Below, piece after piece: positions 31,347 to 39,410 of a stretch of DNA of 40,583 nt (the first letter of the stretch is position 1; every line of letters starts with the position of its first letter). Source of the stretch: Acidimicrobiaceae bacterium (GTDB lineage: Bacteria; Actinomycetota; Acidimicrobiia; Acidimicrobiales; RAAP-2); the NCBI GenBank assembly GCA_947456095.1, contig CANGPX010000005.1, positions 1 through 40,583 of the forward strand, written 5' to 3'. The position numbers and the translations under genes are program-made. The notes beneath the pieces are model-generated. The model did not search any database. It was not told where the DNA came from and saw only the letters and a program-made list of their open reading frames with translations.

Positions 31347-32132
31347 TCAGATCTTTGTACGGTGGTGGGATTTTCCGCCACGAACGACAACGAGTCCAAG
31401 CGCACCAACAACGGCAACAATGCCGGTGAACAGCGGCGTCCTGCGAGAAACTCGGTCGCGCATTCTCACGGGTTTGGTGAAATTGAGGATTTCCCATTCG
31501 CGCTCTTTTGCCACTTTTGCCAGGGCGCGATCAGGGTTCACCGCAACTGGGTGACCAACAATTTCGAGCATGGGTTGATCAGTAGCTGAGTCTGAGTAGG
31601 CAAAAGACCTCGACAGATCAATGCCATTTCGCTCAGCGAGTTCTGTCATGGCCACGGCTTTGTTTGGTCCGTAGTTGTAGAACTCCATCTCGCCGGTGTA
31701 GCAACCGGCATCGTCAATCTTGGCTTTGGTTGCGATTGCGCCGTCAACCCCAAGCAGCTCAGCCAAGGGCTGCACGATTTCTTCTGGTGAAGCAGACACC
31801 AAGTAAATCCGGTGCCCTTCGCCTCGGTGATGTTCCATGAGCGCCAACGCCTCGGCGTAAATCAGTGGCTCAATGGTTTCAATCAAGGTCTCTCGCACAA
31901 TGGTCGAGATCTGGTCGCGATCCCAACCTTTGGTGAGCGTCAGCATGGATTCTCTGATCTTGGTCAAGCGTTCTTCGTCAGCGCCGAAATACATGAACAT
32001 GAGTTGTCCAGCAATGGCTCGAGCAACCATGCGACGAGAAATGAGGCCTTGACGTCGAAGAGGTCGGCCAAATGCAGCAATCGAAGCTTTGGCAATGACG
32101 GTCTTGTCAAGATCGAAAAAGGCCGCTTCCAT
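31347..32132 (-). CDS. HAD-IB family phosphatase with C-terminal membrane segment
   Basis: The 261-residue protein starts MEAAFFDLDKTVIAKAS, containing the HAD motif I DLDKT. LVSASPEE (motif II Ser, about 113) follows, then GPNKAVAM (motif III Lys) and AYSDSATDQPML (motif IV). Size and motifs match SerB-like HAD-IB hydrolases, which dephosphorylate phosphoserine or related phosphate monoesters. A hydrophobic C-terminal segment, LFTGIVAVVGALGLVVV (about 232-249), followed by basic residues, looks like a membrane anchor and is shared by several actinobacterial members. The ATG at 32132 stands six bases after TAGGCT and needs no RBS. It is convergent with the sigma gene, 3 bases apart. Confidence 0.88.
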   Translation of the reverse strand: MEAAFFDLDKTVIAKASIAAFGRPLRRQGLISRRMVARAIAGQLMFMYFGADEERLTKIRESMLTLTKGWDRDQISTIVRETLIETIEPLIYAEALALMEHHRGEGHRIYLVSASPEEIVQPLAELLGVDGAIATKAKIDDAGCYTGEMEFYNYGPNKAVAMTELAERNGIDLSRSFAYSDSATDQPMLEIVGHPVAVNPDRALAKVAKEREWEILNFTKPVRMRDRVSRRTPLFTGIVAVVGALGLVVVRGGKSHHRTKI

Positions 32133-32138
32133 TTTCAA

Positions 32139-32144
32139 AGCCTA
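32139..32144 (-). promoter_or_regulatory. Leaderless -10 box of the HAD phosphatase gene
   Basis: On the minus strand TAGGCT, then TTGAAA, then the ATG at 32132. It shares one base with the terminator hairpin of the TrkA operon immediately upstream. Confidence 0.65.
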
Positions 32145-32164
32145 CGGCGCATTGCTTGCGCCGT
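32144..32164 (-). terminator. Terminator hairpin of the TrkA operon
   Basis: ACGGCGCA, loop TTGCT, TGCGCCGT: a perfect 8-bp stem ten bases after the stop of the second TrkA gene. Confidence 0.7.
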
Positions 32165-32173
32165 CAGGAACGG

Positions 32174-32836
32174 TCAATGGCCAATGAGCGACTGGGTAAT
32201 TGCGTTGGCTTGAGCAGCCGGTGCCAATATCACGACCTCATCGCCGCGGTTGAGTTGCAAGTTGGGCGTCGGGTTGACGACGTGACCATTGCGCACGATC
32301 GCGACAATGACCACTTCTCGACCCAAGTCGAGCTCTTCAATTTGCTTGCCATCAGCTGGTGAAGAGTCGGCCAAGGTGACTTCAAACAAGTTGGCATTGC
32401 CATCATCAAAGGTCATGAGTTGCACGAGAGAACCAACAGCAAAGGCTTCTTCGACAAGGCTCGTGAGCAGTTGCGGCGTCGACACCGAAACGTCAACGCC
32501 CCAGGTCTCATTAAACAGCCACTGATTCTTTGAGTTGTTGACGCGGGCAATGACGCGTGGAACAGCAAATTCTTGCTTGGCCAATAGTGAGATCACCAAG
32601 TTGTCCTCGTCGTCACCGGTTGCAGCCACCATGACGTCGACTTCATCCAAGTTGTTGGCACGAAGCGTGGCGAGTTCGCAGGCATCGCCAGCAATGACTC
32701 GAAGATCGGTCGTTGAATTCAACCGAGCGGCAACTTCTGGTTCTTGCTCAAAGACAATGACCTCGTGGCCGTTTTTCCCTAAGTCTTCGGCAATGGCAAT
32801 ACCGACACTTCCAGCTCCAGCAATAGCGATTCTCAC
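32174..32836 (-). CDS. trkA: TrkA/KtrA-type K+ transport regulatory protein, second copy (CeoC-like)
   Basis: The 220-residue protein has an N-terminal RCK-N Rossmann domain, MRIAIAGAGSVGIAIAEDLG, with VIVFEQEPEVAARL, and a C-terminal RCK-C domain (LGREVVIVAIVRNGHVVNPTPNLQLNRGDEVVIL, key residues R-G-D). It binds NAD(H) or adenine nucleotides and gates a membrane potassium transporter. The GTG start overlaps the preceding TrkA stop as GTGA, so both are co-translated and probably form a heteromer, like CeoB-CeoC in mycobacteria. No TrkH/KtrB channel is adjacent; the divergent KimA-like permease may be the partner. A terminator follows. Confidence 0.9.
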   Translation of the reverse strand: MRIAIAGAGSVGIAIAEDLGKNGHEVIVFEQEPEVAARLNSTTDLRVIAGDACELATLRANNLDEVDVMVAATGDDEDNLVISLLAKQEFAVPRVIARVNNSKNQWLFNETWGVDVSVSTPQLLTSLVEEAFAVGSLVQLMTFDDGNANLFEVTLADSSPADGKQIEELDLGREVVIVAIVRNGHVVNPTPNLQLNRGDEVVILAPAAQANAITQSLIGH

Positions 32837-33495
32837 GAGTGGCTCCCTTCAGCCGAAAGGTGCGCGTCGAGCGCTTCACGCTGGTCCAGCATCACCGCCA
32901 TATGCAACAGGTCCCCGTCTTGGCCAACCAGGTCTCCTGGGTTGAGGCGAGGCTTGCCAGCGCGAGTAACCGCCACCAAGGTGGCAAGGCCCTCGGGAAC
33001 AGCCAAGCGAAGATGCTTGCCAGCAAAGTGTGCAGGCAGCGGCCGGTCAACAACGGACAACAAACCACTTGCATCGGTCCATGAGGCGTGCAGGTCGCTT
33101 GGCAAGAGCCAACGACGAACTTGGTCAATCGTCCAAGTCACCGTTGCCACGGTTGCAATGCCAAGGCGCTGATAGACCTCAGCTCGCTGTGGGTCATAGA
33201 TCCGTGCAACGACAGAAGACACCCCAAAGTGCTCCCGAGCAATGCGGGCAGTCAAGATGTTTGAGTTGTCACCACTTGTGACCGCAGCTAACGCATCTGC
33301 GTGGCCAACACCGGCTTCAGCAAGTGCATCTCGGTCAAAGCCAGACCCTTCGACCATGGAACCGGAAAAATCAGTCCCGAGTCGACGAAACTGCTTCTTG
33401 TTCTTGTCAACAACGGCAACGGAGTGGCCCTCGGCAACGAGTTCACGGGCGAGTCCAGAGCCAACTCGTCCGCAGCCAACAATGACAATGTGCAT
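32833..33495 (-). CDS. trkA: TrkA-type K+ transport regulatory protein, first copy (CeoB-like)
   Basis: The 220-residue protein begins MHIVIVGCGRVGSGLARELV, the RCK-N nucleotide-binding loop, with VAVVDKNKKQFRRLG. VTSGDNSNILTARIARE and VARIYDPQRAEVYQRLG follow, both standard in CeoB-like proteins. The C-terminal RCK-C part reads LRLAVPEGLATLVAVTRAG and LVGQDGDLLHMAV. TAGAGT stands exactly six bases before the ATG, so translation is probably leaderless. The pair is divergent from the KimA/APC-type permease; the same neighbourhood (APC permease, CeoB, CeoC) is known in mycobacteria. Confidence 0.9.
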   Translation of the reverse strand: MHIVIVGCGRVGSGLARELVAEGHSVAVVDKNKKQFRRLGTDFSGSMVEGSGFDRDALAEAGVGHADALAAVTSGDNSNILTARIAREHFGVSSVVARIYDPQRAEVYQRLGIATVATVTWTIDQVRRWLLPSDLHASWTDASGLLSVVDRPLPAHFAGKHLRLAVPEGLATLVAVTRAGKPRLNPGDLVGQDGDLLHMAVMLDQREALDAHLSAEGSHS

Positions 33496-33501
33496 GCCCT
33501 G

Positions 33502-33507
33502 ACTCTA
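33502..33507 (-). promoter_or_regulatory. Leaderless -10 box of the TrkA operon
   Basis: On the minus strand TAGAGT, then CAGGGC, then the ATG at 33495. Confidence 0.6.
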
Positions 33508-33523
33508 CCCATGGGCAAGATCG

Positions 33524-33553
33524 TTGGTCTACGTGACCCAAGAGGCCTACAGT
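33524..33553 (+). promoter_or_regulatory. Candidate promoter of the KimA-like permease gene
   Basis: TTGGTC (33524-33529) and TACAGT (33548-33553) are 18 bases apart, 25 bases before the ATG at 33578, which has its own GGAGG. Confidence 0.45.
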
Positions 33554-33577
33554 TGGAAGGGCAATCGACGGAGGATT

Positions 33578-35941
33578 ATGGCACCGAAGACGTCTCCGGA
33601 CGCAAACGAAGCACCTATTGCTCGACGGACCCAGCGCTACAGCGCTGCGTATCCTGAGTCTCGCGCTTATCGCCTGAAGAACAAGATTCTCGGGCCACCG
33701 CTCGTGACTGAGCAACTCGGTCACGAATCGCTCGCCAACCCGGTCGCACTTGGGGTGTTGGCCCCCGACATGATTTCGTCATCGGCCTATGGCACAGAAC
33801 AGATGCTCATTGTGATGTTGCCAATCATTGGTCTTGGTGCATTCACCATGGTCATTCCCATCACCATCGCCATCATTGCCGTGCTGTTCTTTGTGACGTT
33901 GTCGTATTTGGAAATTCTTGGCCACTACACAACTGTTGGTGGTACCTACATTGTTGCCCGCGACAACTTCGGCACGAAGTTCGCACAAGTCGCAGCTGTG
34001 GCGCTGCTCATTGACTACACCGTCACCGTTGCCGTGCAGACGTCGGCTGGAACCGTGGCACTTGACTCAGCGTTTCCTGCACTCGTGCCGTACCGAGTTC
34101 CCATCACCCTTGGCGTGATTTGTCTGCTGCTTATTGGAAACTTGCGAGGCATTAAAGAAGCCGGTGCGTGGTTCGCCATGCCGGTCTACTTCTTCATCTT
34201 GGCGCTTGGATCGGTCATTGTGGTGGGCTTCATCAAGCATTTCAGCGGCAGCTTGCACCATCTTCCCCGGCCAAGCGATGCTGACCTTGGCTATCACCCA
34301 GGCACGCAGACGAACTCGCTACTGATGGGCCTCGGCATCTTTTATCTCTTAAAGGCCTTTGCCAACGGTGGTGCATCGCTGACCGGCCTCGAAGCGGTGT
34401 CGGACTCGATTGGCATGTTCCGTCACCCCCGGGCACGAAATGGCCGCCAGGTCCTCGTCACCATGTGTGTGATTCTCGGTTTTCTGGTCATTGGCACCTC
34501 GCTGTTGGCCAACTGGACCCACGCATTCCCCTTTGGCTCAGGCTCACCATCGGTGGTCTCGCAAGAAGTGCGCGCCGTCCTTGGTTCAACAGGCATTGGC
34601 CACATCATGTTCTTGGTCGTCCAATTCGCCACCGTGGCGATTCTCTACACCGGGGCCAACACCTCATTTAACGGCTTCCCGTATCTGGCTTCATTTGTCG
34701 CAAGCGACCACTACCTCCCCCGGCAACTCGGAAAGCGTGGACACCGCCTTGCGTTCTCGAACGGCATCATTGTCTTAACTGCAGTCGCCATTGTGTTGGT
34801 CGTTGCCTTCAACGCCAGCGTGAACGGCCTCGTGTCGCTCTATGCACTCGGCGTGTTCACTGGCTTCACCATTGCTGGTGCTGGCATGTCCGCTCGTCAC
34901 TGGCGAAAGCGTGAAGGCAAGTGGAAGCTTGGTTTGGCGGTGAACGGACTTTCTTTCGTCTTAAGCCTGACCGTCGTGTTAGTGCTCATGGTGACGAAGT
35001 TTGGCGAAGGCGCCTGGATTATTTTGGTGGTGGCACCGCCAATGTTCTTTGGACTGCTCCACTTGCGAAAAGAACATGACAAAGAAGAAGCCCAACTCGT
35101 CGACGGCGCAGTGGCGACGATTGAAGCGCCAGTTCTTCGCCGACACATGGTGGTGGTGTTTGTTGATCGCCTCGACATGGCAACCGCTCGAGCCATTCAG
35201 TATGCAAAGACGCTGCACCCAGACGACCTCCGAGCCATCCACTTCAATCTGGACCCCCTCGTTGCCTCGACCATTGCCGAAGACTGGAGTCGTCTTGGGA
35301 TTAGTCGATTCCCCTTAGATGTCATTGAATGCCGGGACCGACGCCTTGATCGAGCCTCTATTGAACTCGTGGCCGAAATCGTGGCTGACGAAGCAACCGA
35401 GTGCACGGTGCTGCTGCCAAGACGGGTGTTCAACTCTCGGATCAGCCGGATCTTGCATGACCGCACTGCCGACAAAATCGCCGACGCCTTGTCGACGGTT
35501 CCTCATGTTGCCGCAACCATTGTTCCGTTCAACTTGAACCGTCGAGGCGGTCCACTCGTTGAGCACCAAGACGGTGCAGACGTGGTGGAAGCCGAGGAAG
35601 TGTGGACCGCTCGACCAACAAAGAAAACCGAAATCGACCGCATGTTGGCCGAACACAGCAACGGTACGGTTGCCATTGGAGACCTTGTTGGCAGAAAGCG
35701 GGCAAAGGTTGCTGGTCGCATTCGGTCCATGCGTATTCAACCTGGCCAACAAAGCACCAACTTAGAAGTCGTGGTCACAGATGACACTGGCGATGTGACG
35801 GTGATCTTCATGGGGCGCCCAGAAATTCCTGGTATTGAACCCGGCACACGCCTCGTTGCTGAGGCCATGGTGGCCGAGCGCGGCCAAGAGCTCACCATGA
35901 CCAATCCGGTCATTGAACTCATCTCCGGACATGGCGAATAG
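33578..35941 (+). CDS. KimA/APC-type permease fused to a C-terminal OB-fold domain
   Basis: The 787-residue protein begins with a polar leader, then an APC-fold membrane domain with about twelve helices. Landmarks are SSSAYGTEQML (about 62-72), VGGTYIVARDNFG, NLRGIKEAGAWFA, ASLTGLEAVSDSIGMF and GANTSFNGFPYLASFVASDHYLPRQL, the KimA/YdaO-type (DUF) signatures. Membrane segments end at about residue 502. A cytoplasmic USP-like stretch (about 524-650, starting HMVVVFVDRLDMATARAIQYA) follows. Residues about 684-787, starting EIDRMLAEHSNGTVAIGDLVG, read AGRIRSMRI and DTGDVTVIFMGRPEIPGIEPG, a nucleic-acid-type OB fold found as a separate neighbour gene in mycobacteria. KimA relatives import potassium. 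The divergent TrkA pair supports that role. The fusion is unusual and is discussed below. Confidence 0.85.
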   Translation: MAPKTSPDANEAPIARRTQRYSAAYPESRAYRLKNKILGPPLVTEQLGHESLANPVALGVLAPDMISSSAYGTEQMLIVMLPIIGLGAFTMVIPITIAIIAVLFFVTLSYLEILGHYTTVGGTYIVARDNFGTKFAQVAAVALLIDYTVTVAVQTSAGTVALDSAFPALVPYRVPITLGVICLLLIGNLRGIKEAGAWFAMPVYFFILALGSVIVVGFIKHFSGSLHHLPRPSDADLGYHPGTQTNSLLMGLGIFYLLKAFANGGASLTGLEAVSDSIGMFRHPRARNGRQVLVTMCVILGFLVIGTSLLANWTHAFPFGSGSPSVVSQEVRAVLGSTGIGHIMFLVVQFATVAILYTGANTSFNGFPYLASFVASDHYLPRQLGKRGHRLAFSNGIIVLTAVAIVLVVAFNASVNGLVSLYALGVFTGFTIAGAGMSARHWRKREGKWKLGLAVNGLSFVLSLTVVLVLMVTKFGEGAWIILVVAPPMFFGLLHLRKEHDKEEAQLVDGAVATIEAPVLRRHMVVVFVDRLDMATARAIQYAKTLHPDDLRAIHFNLDPLVASTIAEDWSRLGISRFPLDVIECRDRRLDRASIELVAEIVADEATECTVLLPRRVFNSRISRILHDRTADKIADALSTVPHVAATIVPFNLNRRGGPLVEHQDGADVVEAEEVWTARPTKKTEIDRMLAEHSNGTVAIGDLVGRKRAKVAGRIRSMRIQPGQQSTNLEVVVTDDTGDVTVIFMGRPEIPGIEPGTRLVAEAMVAERGQELTMTNPVIELISGHGE

Positions 35942-35990
35942 TTGACCCGTCGCCAACTTGTACCTTGTGGCGCGTAAGGTAGGCCGCCCG

Positions 35991-36035
35991 ATGACCTTTA
36001 CTCAAGAAAATCCGCTAGGAGCAAGACATGGCTAA
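35991..36035 (+). CDS. Short upstream reading frame overlapping the topA start
   Basis: ATG at 35991 opens a 14-codon frame (MTFTQENPLGARHG) that stops at TAA 36033-36035, overlapping the topA ATG at 36028. TAAGGT (35975-35980) lies ten bases before its start, so a near-leaderless transcript could begin with this peptide. No similarity is known; it may be a fortuitous frame. Confidence 0.3.
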   Translation: MTFTQENPLGARHG

Positions 36036-38790
36036 AGCACTCGTCATCGTCGAATCCCCGGCCAAGGCAAAGACCATTGGCGCCATGCTCGGCTCGGACT
36101 TTATTGTCGAGTCCTCCATTGGCCACATTCGCGACCTTCCAAATGGCGCAGACGAAGTCCCCGCTGCATACAAAGGTGAGTCATGGTCACGCCTTGGAGT
36201 GAACGTCGATGACGGATTCAAGCCCCTCTACGTCGTTTCGAAAAATAAAAAAGACGTCGTCAAAAACCTCAAAGCTCAACTGAAAAAAGTTGACACGCTC
36301 TATCTGGCAACCGACGAAGACCGCGAAGGTGAGTCCATTGCCTGGCATTTGCTCGAAGTACTGAGCCCTGGTCCAGGTATCGACGTGAAGCGCATGGTTT
36401 TCCACGAAATCACCAAAGTCGCTATTGAAAAAGCAGTGGTTGAATCTCGGGATCTCGACCGGCGTTTGGTCGATGCCCAAGAAGCCCGTCGCATCTTGGA
36501 CCGCCTCTACGGCTACGAAGTCTCACCAGTGTTGTGGAAGAAAGTGCTGCCGCGGCTTTCTGCTGGTCGAGTCCAATCCGTCGCCACTCGTCTTGTGGTT
36601 GAACGCGAACGTGAGCGTATGGCGTTTCGCTCAGCAACTTGGTATGACGTCACGACAACGTTTACTGGCGCCGAAGCATCCTTTGGGGCAACGCTCGTCA
36701 ACCTTGCTGGAACCGACCTCGCCTCATCAAAGGACTTCTCCTCAATTGGCGAGAAGACCTCTGATCGCTTGAGCCTCTCAGAACACGACGCCAAGGCCCT
36801 TGCCGTCTCGCTCGAAGGTGCCTCGTTTTCCGTTGCTTCAGTGATTGAGCGTCCCTTTACCTCAAAGCCCCAGCCACCGTTCATGACTTCGACGCTCCAG
36901 CAAGAAGCTGGTCGCAAGCTCAAGATGACAGCCAAGCGGGCCATGCAAACCGCTCAGCGACTCTATGAACAGGGTTGGATTACCTACATGCGTACCGACT
37001 CGACCACGTTGTCGAGTCAAGCTATTGCTGCCGCTCGGAGCCAAGCCGTAGCCCTCTACGGACCCGACTACGTCCCCGCCTCGCCGCGACAGTACGAACG
37101 CAAGGTCAAAAACGCACAAGAAGCACACGAAGCCATTCGCCCAGCCGGCGAGAGCTTCCGCACCCCCGACGAAGCAGCACGGTCGCTTTCGGGCGATGAG
37201 TTGCGCCTCTATGACCTCATCTGGATGCGCACCGTTGCCTCACAAATGACCGATGCCAGAGGAACGAGTGCACAGGTCCGCATGACCTCGACGGTTCCGG
37301 CAACGTCTGATGCTTATGCCGGTGAGACCGCCACGTTCCAAGCCAATGGTCGAGTCATTGCCTTTCCTGGGTATCGCCGTGCCTACGTTGAAGGCTCTGA
37401 CGACCCAGAAGGAGAACTCGAAGGCCAAGAGAAGGTCTTGCCGAAGTTGACGCAAGGCCAAGGTCTCACCGCTGTAGACCTCACTCCGGTTGATCACCAC
37501 TCACAACCTCCTGCTCGCTACACCGATGCGAGTTTGGTGAAGAAGATGGAAGAACTTGGCATTGGCCGACCTTCCACCTATGCCAGCGTCATTTCAACCA
37601 TTGAAGATCGAGGATATGTCTGGAAGAAGGGCCCAGCGCTCGTTCCTTCCTTCATTGCCTTCTCGGTCGTGCACTTGTTAGAGCAGCACTTTGGTGACCT
37701 GGTTGACTACAACTTCACCGCATCCATGGAAGACGACTTGGACCGCATTGCCGGGGGTCAAGAAGAAGCACTTCCGTGGCTCAGCCGCTTCTATTTCGGC
37801 AGTGACGCGGCTGAAGCCGTGCTTGCGCAAATTGGACTCAAAGCTGCAGTGACCAGCCACATTGATGAGATCGATCCTCGTGAGATCAACTCCCTTGTGC
37901 TTGGTGCCGATGAAAACGGTGAAGTCGTCACCGTGCGTTCAGGAAAATACGGCCCCTACCTCACCCGTGGTGAAGACCGGGCTTCCATTCCAGATGACAC
38001 CTTGCCCGATGAGTTAACCGTTGAGCGAGCGCTTGAGCTCTTGCTCGCACCGTCAAATGACCGCGAACTTGGTGTCGACCCGACTACCGGGTTCACCGTG
38101 TTTGCCAAGGCGGGGCGTTATGGCCCCTATGTGCAGCTCGGCGAAATGGTTGGCAAAGAAAAGCCAAAGACTGCGTCGCTGTTTAAAGACATGGAGATTG
38201 CGTCGTTGACCTTGGAACAGGGTTTGCAACTGCTGACCATTCCGCGACTTGTTGGGGCAGATGAAGAGGGCACTGCGGTTGAGACCTTCAATGGTCGCTA
38301 TGGCCCATATGTCAAAAAGGGCACCGACTCAAGAAGCTTGGAGACCGAGGGCCAAATCTTCACCTTGACCATGGATGAAGCCCAGGCCATCTTCGCCCAG
38401 CCAAAGGTTCGCCGAGGCCGCGGCGTCGCTGCTCCTCCACTCAAAGAATTTGGCCCCGACCCAGAAAGTGGCACGCCCATTGTGGCCAAAGACGGCCGCT
38501 TTGGGATCTACGTCACTGACGGCACGACGAATGCAAGTCTTCGCAAAGGTGATGACCTTGAGACGCTGACCGTTGAGCGAGCCCAGGAACTCTTGGCCGA
38601 TCGACGTTCTGCTGGACCGTCGAAGAAAAAGGCAACGAAGAAAGTTGCGGCGAAGAAGGCACCAGCGAAGAAGGCGCCAGCAAAAAAGGCGACAAAGCGC
38701 GCCACTGCGGCCAAGAAAGCACCGGCAAAAAAGACGGCACTGAAGGCCACTCAACTTGGAAGTGTTGCCCAGGACGACCCACCGTTCTAA
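36028..38790 (+). CDS. topA: DNA topoisomerase I (type IA)
   Basis: The 920-residue enzyme relaxes negative supercoils. The N-terminal TOPRIM domain has LVIVESPAKAKTIG and LATDEDREGESIAWHL (the D-x-D-x-E metal site). The active-site Tyr is residue 320 in WITYMRTDSTTLSS. FTKPQPPFMTSTLQQEAGRK-like blocks (here SKPQPPFMTSTLQQEAG) and PSTYASVISTIEDRGY are standard. The C-terminal region has several Topo_C repeats with RYGPYV or KYGPYL cores, and instead of zinc fingers ends in a lysine- and alanine-rich tail (APAKKAPAKKATKR-like) that helps grip DNA, as in mycobacteria. The ATG at 36028 follows TAGGAG. tmk starts within the topA stop (TAATG). Confidence 0.97.
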   Translation: MAKALVIVESPAKAKTIGAMLGSDFIVESSIGHIRDLPNGADEVPAAYKGESWSRLGVNVDDGFKPLYVVSKNKKDVVKNLKAQLKKVDTLYLATDEDREGESIAWHLLEVLSPGPGIDVKRMVFHEITKVAIEKAVVESRDLDRRLVDAQEARRILDRLYGYEVSPVLWKKVLPRLSAGRVQSVATRLVVERERERMAFRSATWYDVTTTFTGAEASFGATLVNLAGTDLASSKDFSSIGEKTSDRLSLSEHDAKALAVSLEGASFSVASVIERPFTSKPQPPFMTSTLQQEAGRKLKMTAKRAMQTAQRLYEQGWITYMRTDSTTLSSQAIAAARSQAVALYGPDYVPASPRQYERKVKNAQEAHEAIRPAGESFRTPDEAARSLSGDELRLYDLIWMRTVASQMTDARGTSAQVRMTSTVPATSDAYAGETATFQANGRVIAFPGYRRAYVEGSDDPEGELEGQEKVLPKLTQGQGLTAVDLTPVDHHSQPPARYTDASLVKKMEELGIGRPSTYASVISTIEDRGYVWKKGPALVPSFIAFSVVHLLEQHFGDLVDYNFTASMEDDLDRIAGGQEEALPWLSRFYFGSDAAEAVLAQIGLKAAVTSHIDEIDPREINSLVLGADENGEVVTVRSGKYGPYLTRGEDRASIPDDTLPDELTVERALELLLAPSNDRELGVDPTTGFTVFAKAGRYGPYVQLGEMVGKEKPKTASLFKDMEIASLTLEQGLQLLTIPRLVGADEEGTAVETFNGRYGPYVKKGTDSRSLETEGQIFTLTMDEAQAIFAQPKVRRGRGVAAPPLKEFGPDPESGTPIVAKDGRFGIYVTDGTTNASLRKGDDLETLTVERAQELLADRRSAGPSKKKATKKVAAKKAPAKKAPAKKATKRATAAKKAPAKKTALKATQLGSVAQDDPPF

Positions 38791-39410
38791 TGAAGCGAGG
38801 GCTGTTCATCGCGTTTGAAGGGATTGATGGGTCGGGGAAATCGACCCAAGCAAAGCGCGTTGCCAGTTCGACTGCGGCCATGCTCACCTTTGAGCCCGGA
38901 GACACAAAACTCGGGGCCGCTCTTCGTCAACTCTTACTGCATGACCTCGACGTCGATCCAACATCGCGCGCTGAGGCGCTGCTCATGGCTGCTGATCGCG
39001 CCCAACACGTCGAAACTCTCATTGAACCGGCCTTGGCGAGTGGGAAAACCGTCATCACTGATCGTTTCAGCGCGTCGACCCTTGCCTACCAAGGCTTTGG
39101 CCGAAGACTTGACCAAACAACGCTCCGCCACGTTGTTGACTTCGCAACCGGTGGGCTTCAGCCCGACCTCACCATCATTGTTGACTGCGAGTTGGCCACC
39201 GCACGACAACGTTCTTCAGGGACCAAGGCTGATCGCTTAGAACAACTCGATCCTTCATTTCATGCGGCAGTGCGTCAGGGATTTCTTGACTTGGCCAAAC
39301 AGAACGCAACCTTCGTCGTCATTGATGGCAATGCGACCCTTGACGAGGTGAACCGTGCTGTGGACGCGGCACTTCTTCGACAAATCGGTCTTGAGGTTCC
39401 TCGTCAATGA
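38790..39410 (+). CDS. tmk: Thymidylate kinase
   Basis: The 206-residue enzyme phosphorylates dTMP to dTDP. The P-loop is FEGIDGSGKSTQAKRV (about 9-24), the Asp-Arg-Phe motif is ITDRFSASTLAYQG, and the lid region is QRSSGTKADRLEQLD. The ATG shares one base with the topA stop codon, giving tight coupling of topoisomerase and dTTP supply; the next gene holB overlaps by four bases. No odd features were seen. Confidence 0.96.
   Translation: MKRGLFIAFEGIDGSGKSTQAKRVASSTAAMLTFEPGDTKLGAALRQLLLHDLDVDPTSRAEALLMAADRAQHVETLIEPALASGKTVITDRFSASTLAYQGFGRRLDQTTLRHVVDFATGGLQPDLTIIVDCELATARQRSSGTKADRLEQLDPSFHAAVRQGFLDLAKQNATFVVIDGNATLDEVNRAVDAALLRQIGLEVPRQ

Noticed and set aside
38630-38760. Lysine/alanine-rich repeats in topA as a mobile or satellite repeat
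   Set aside because: This is the normal basic C-terminal tail of actinobacterial topoisomerase I, coded in frame.
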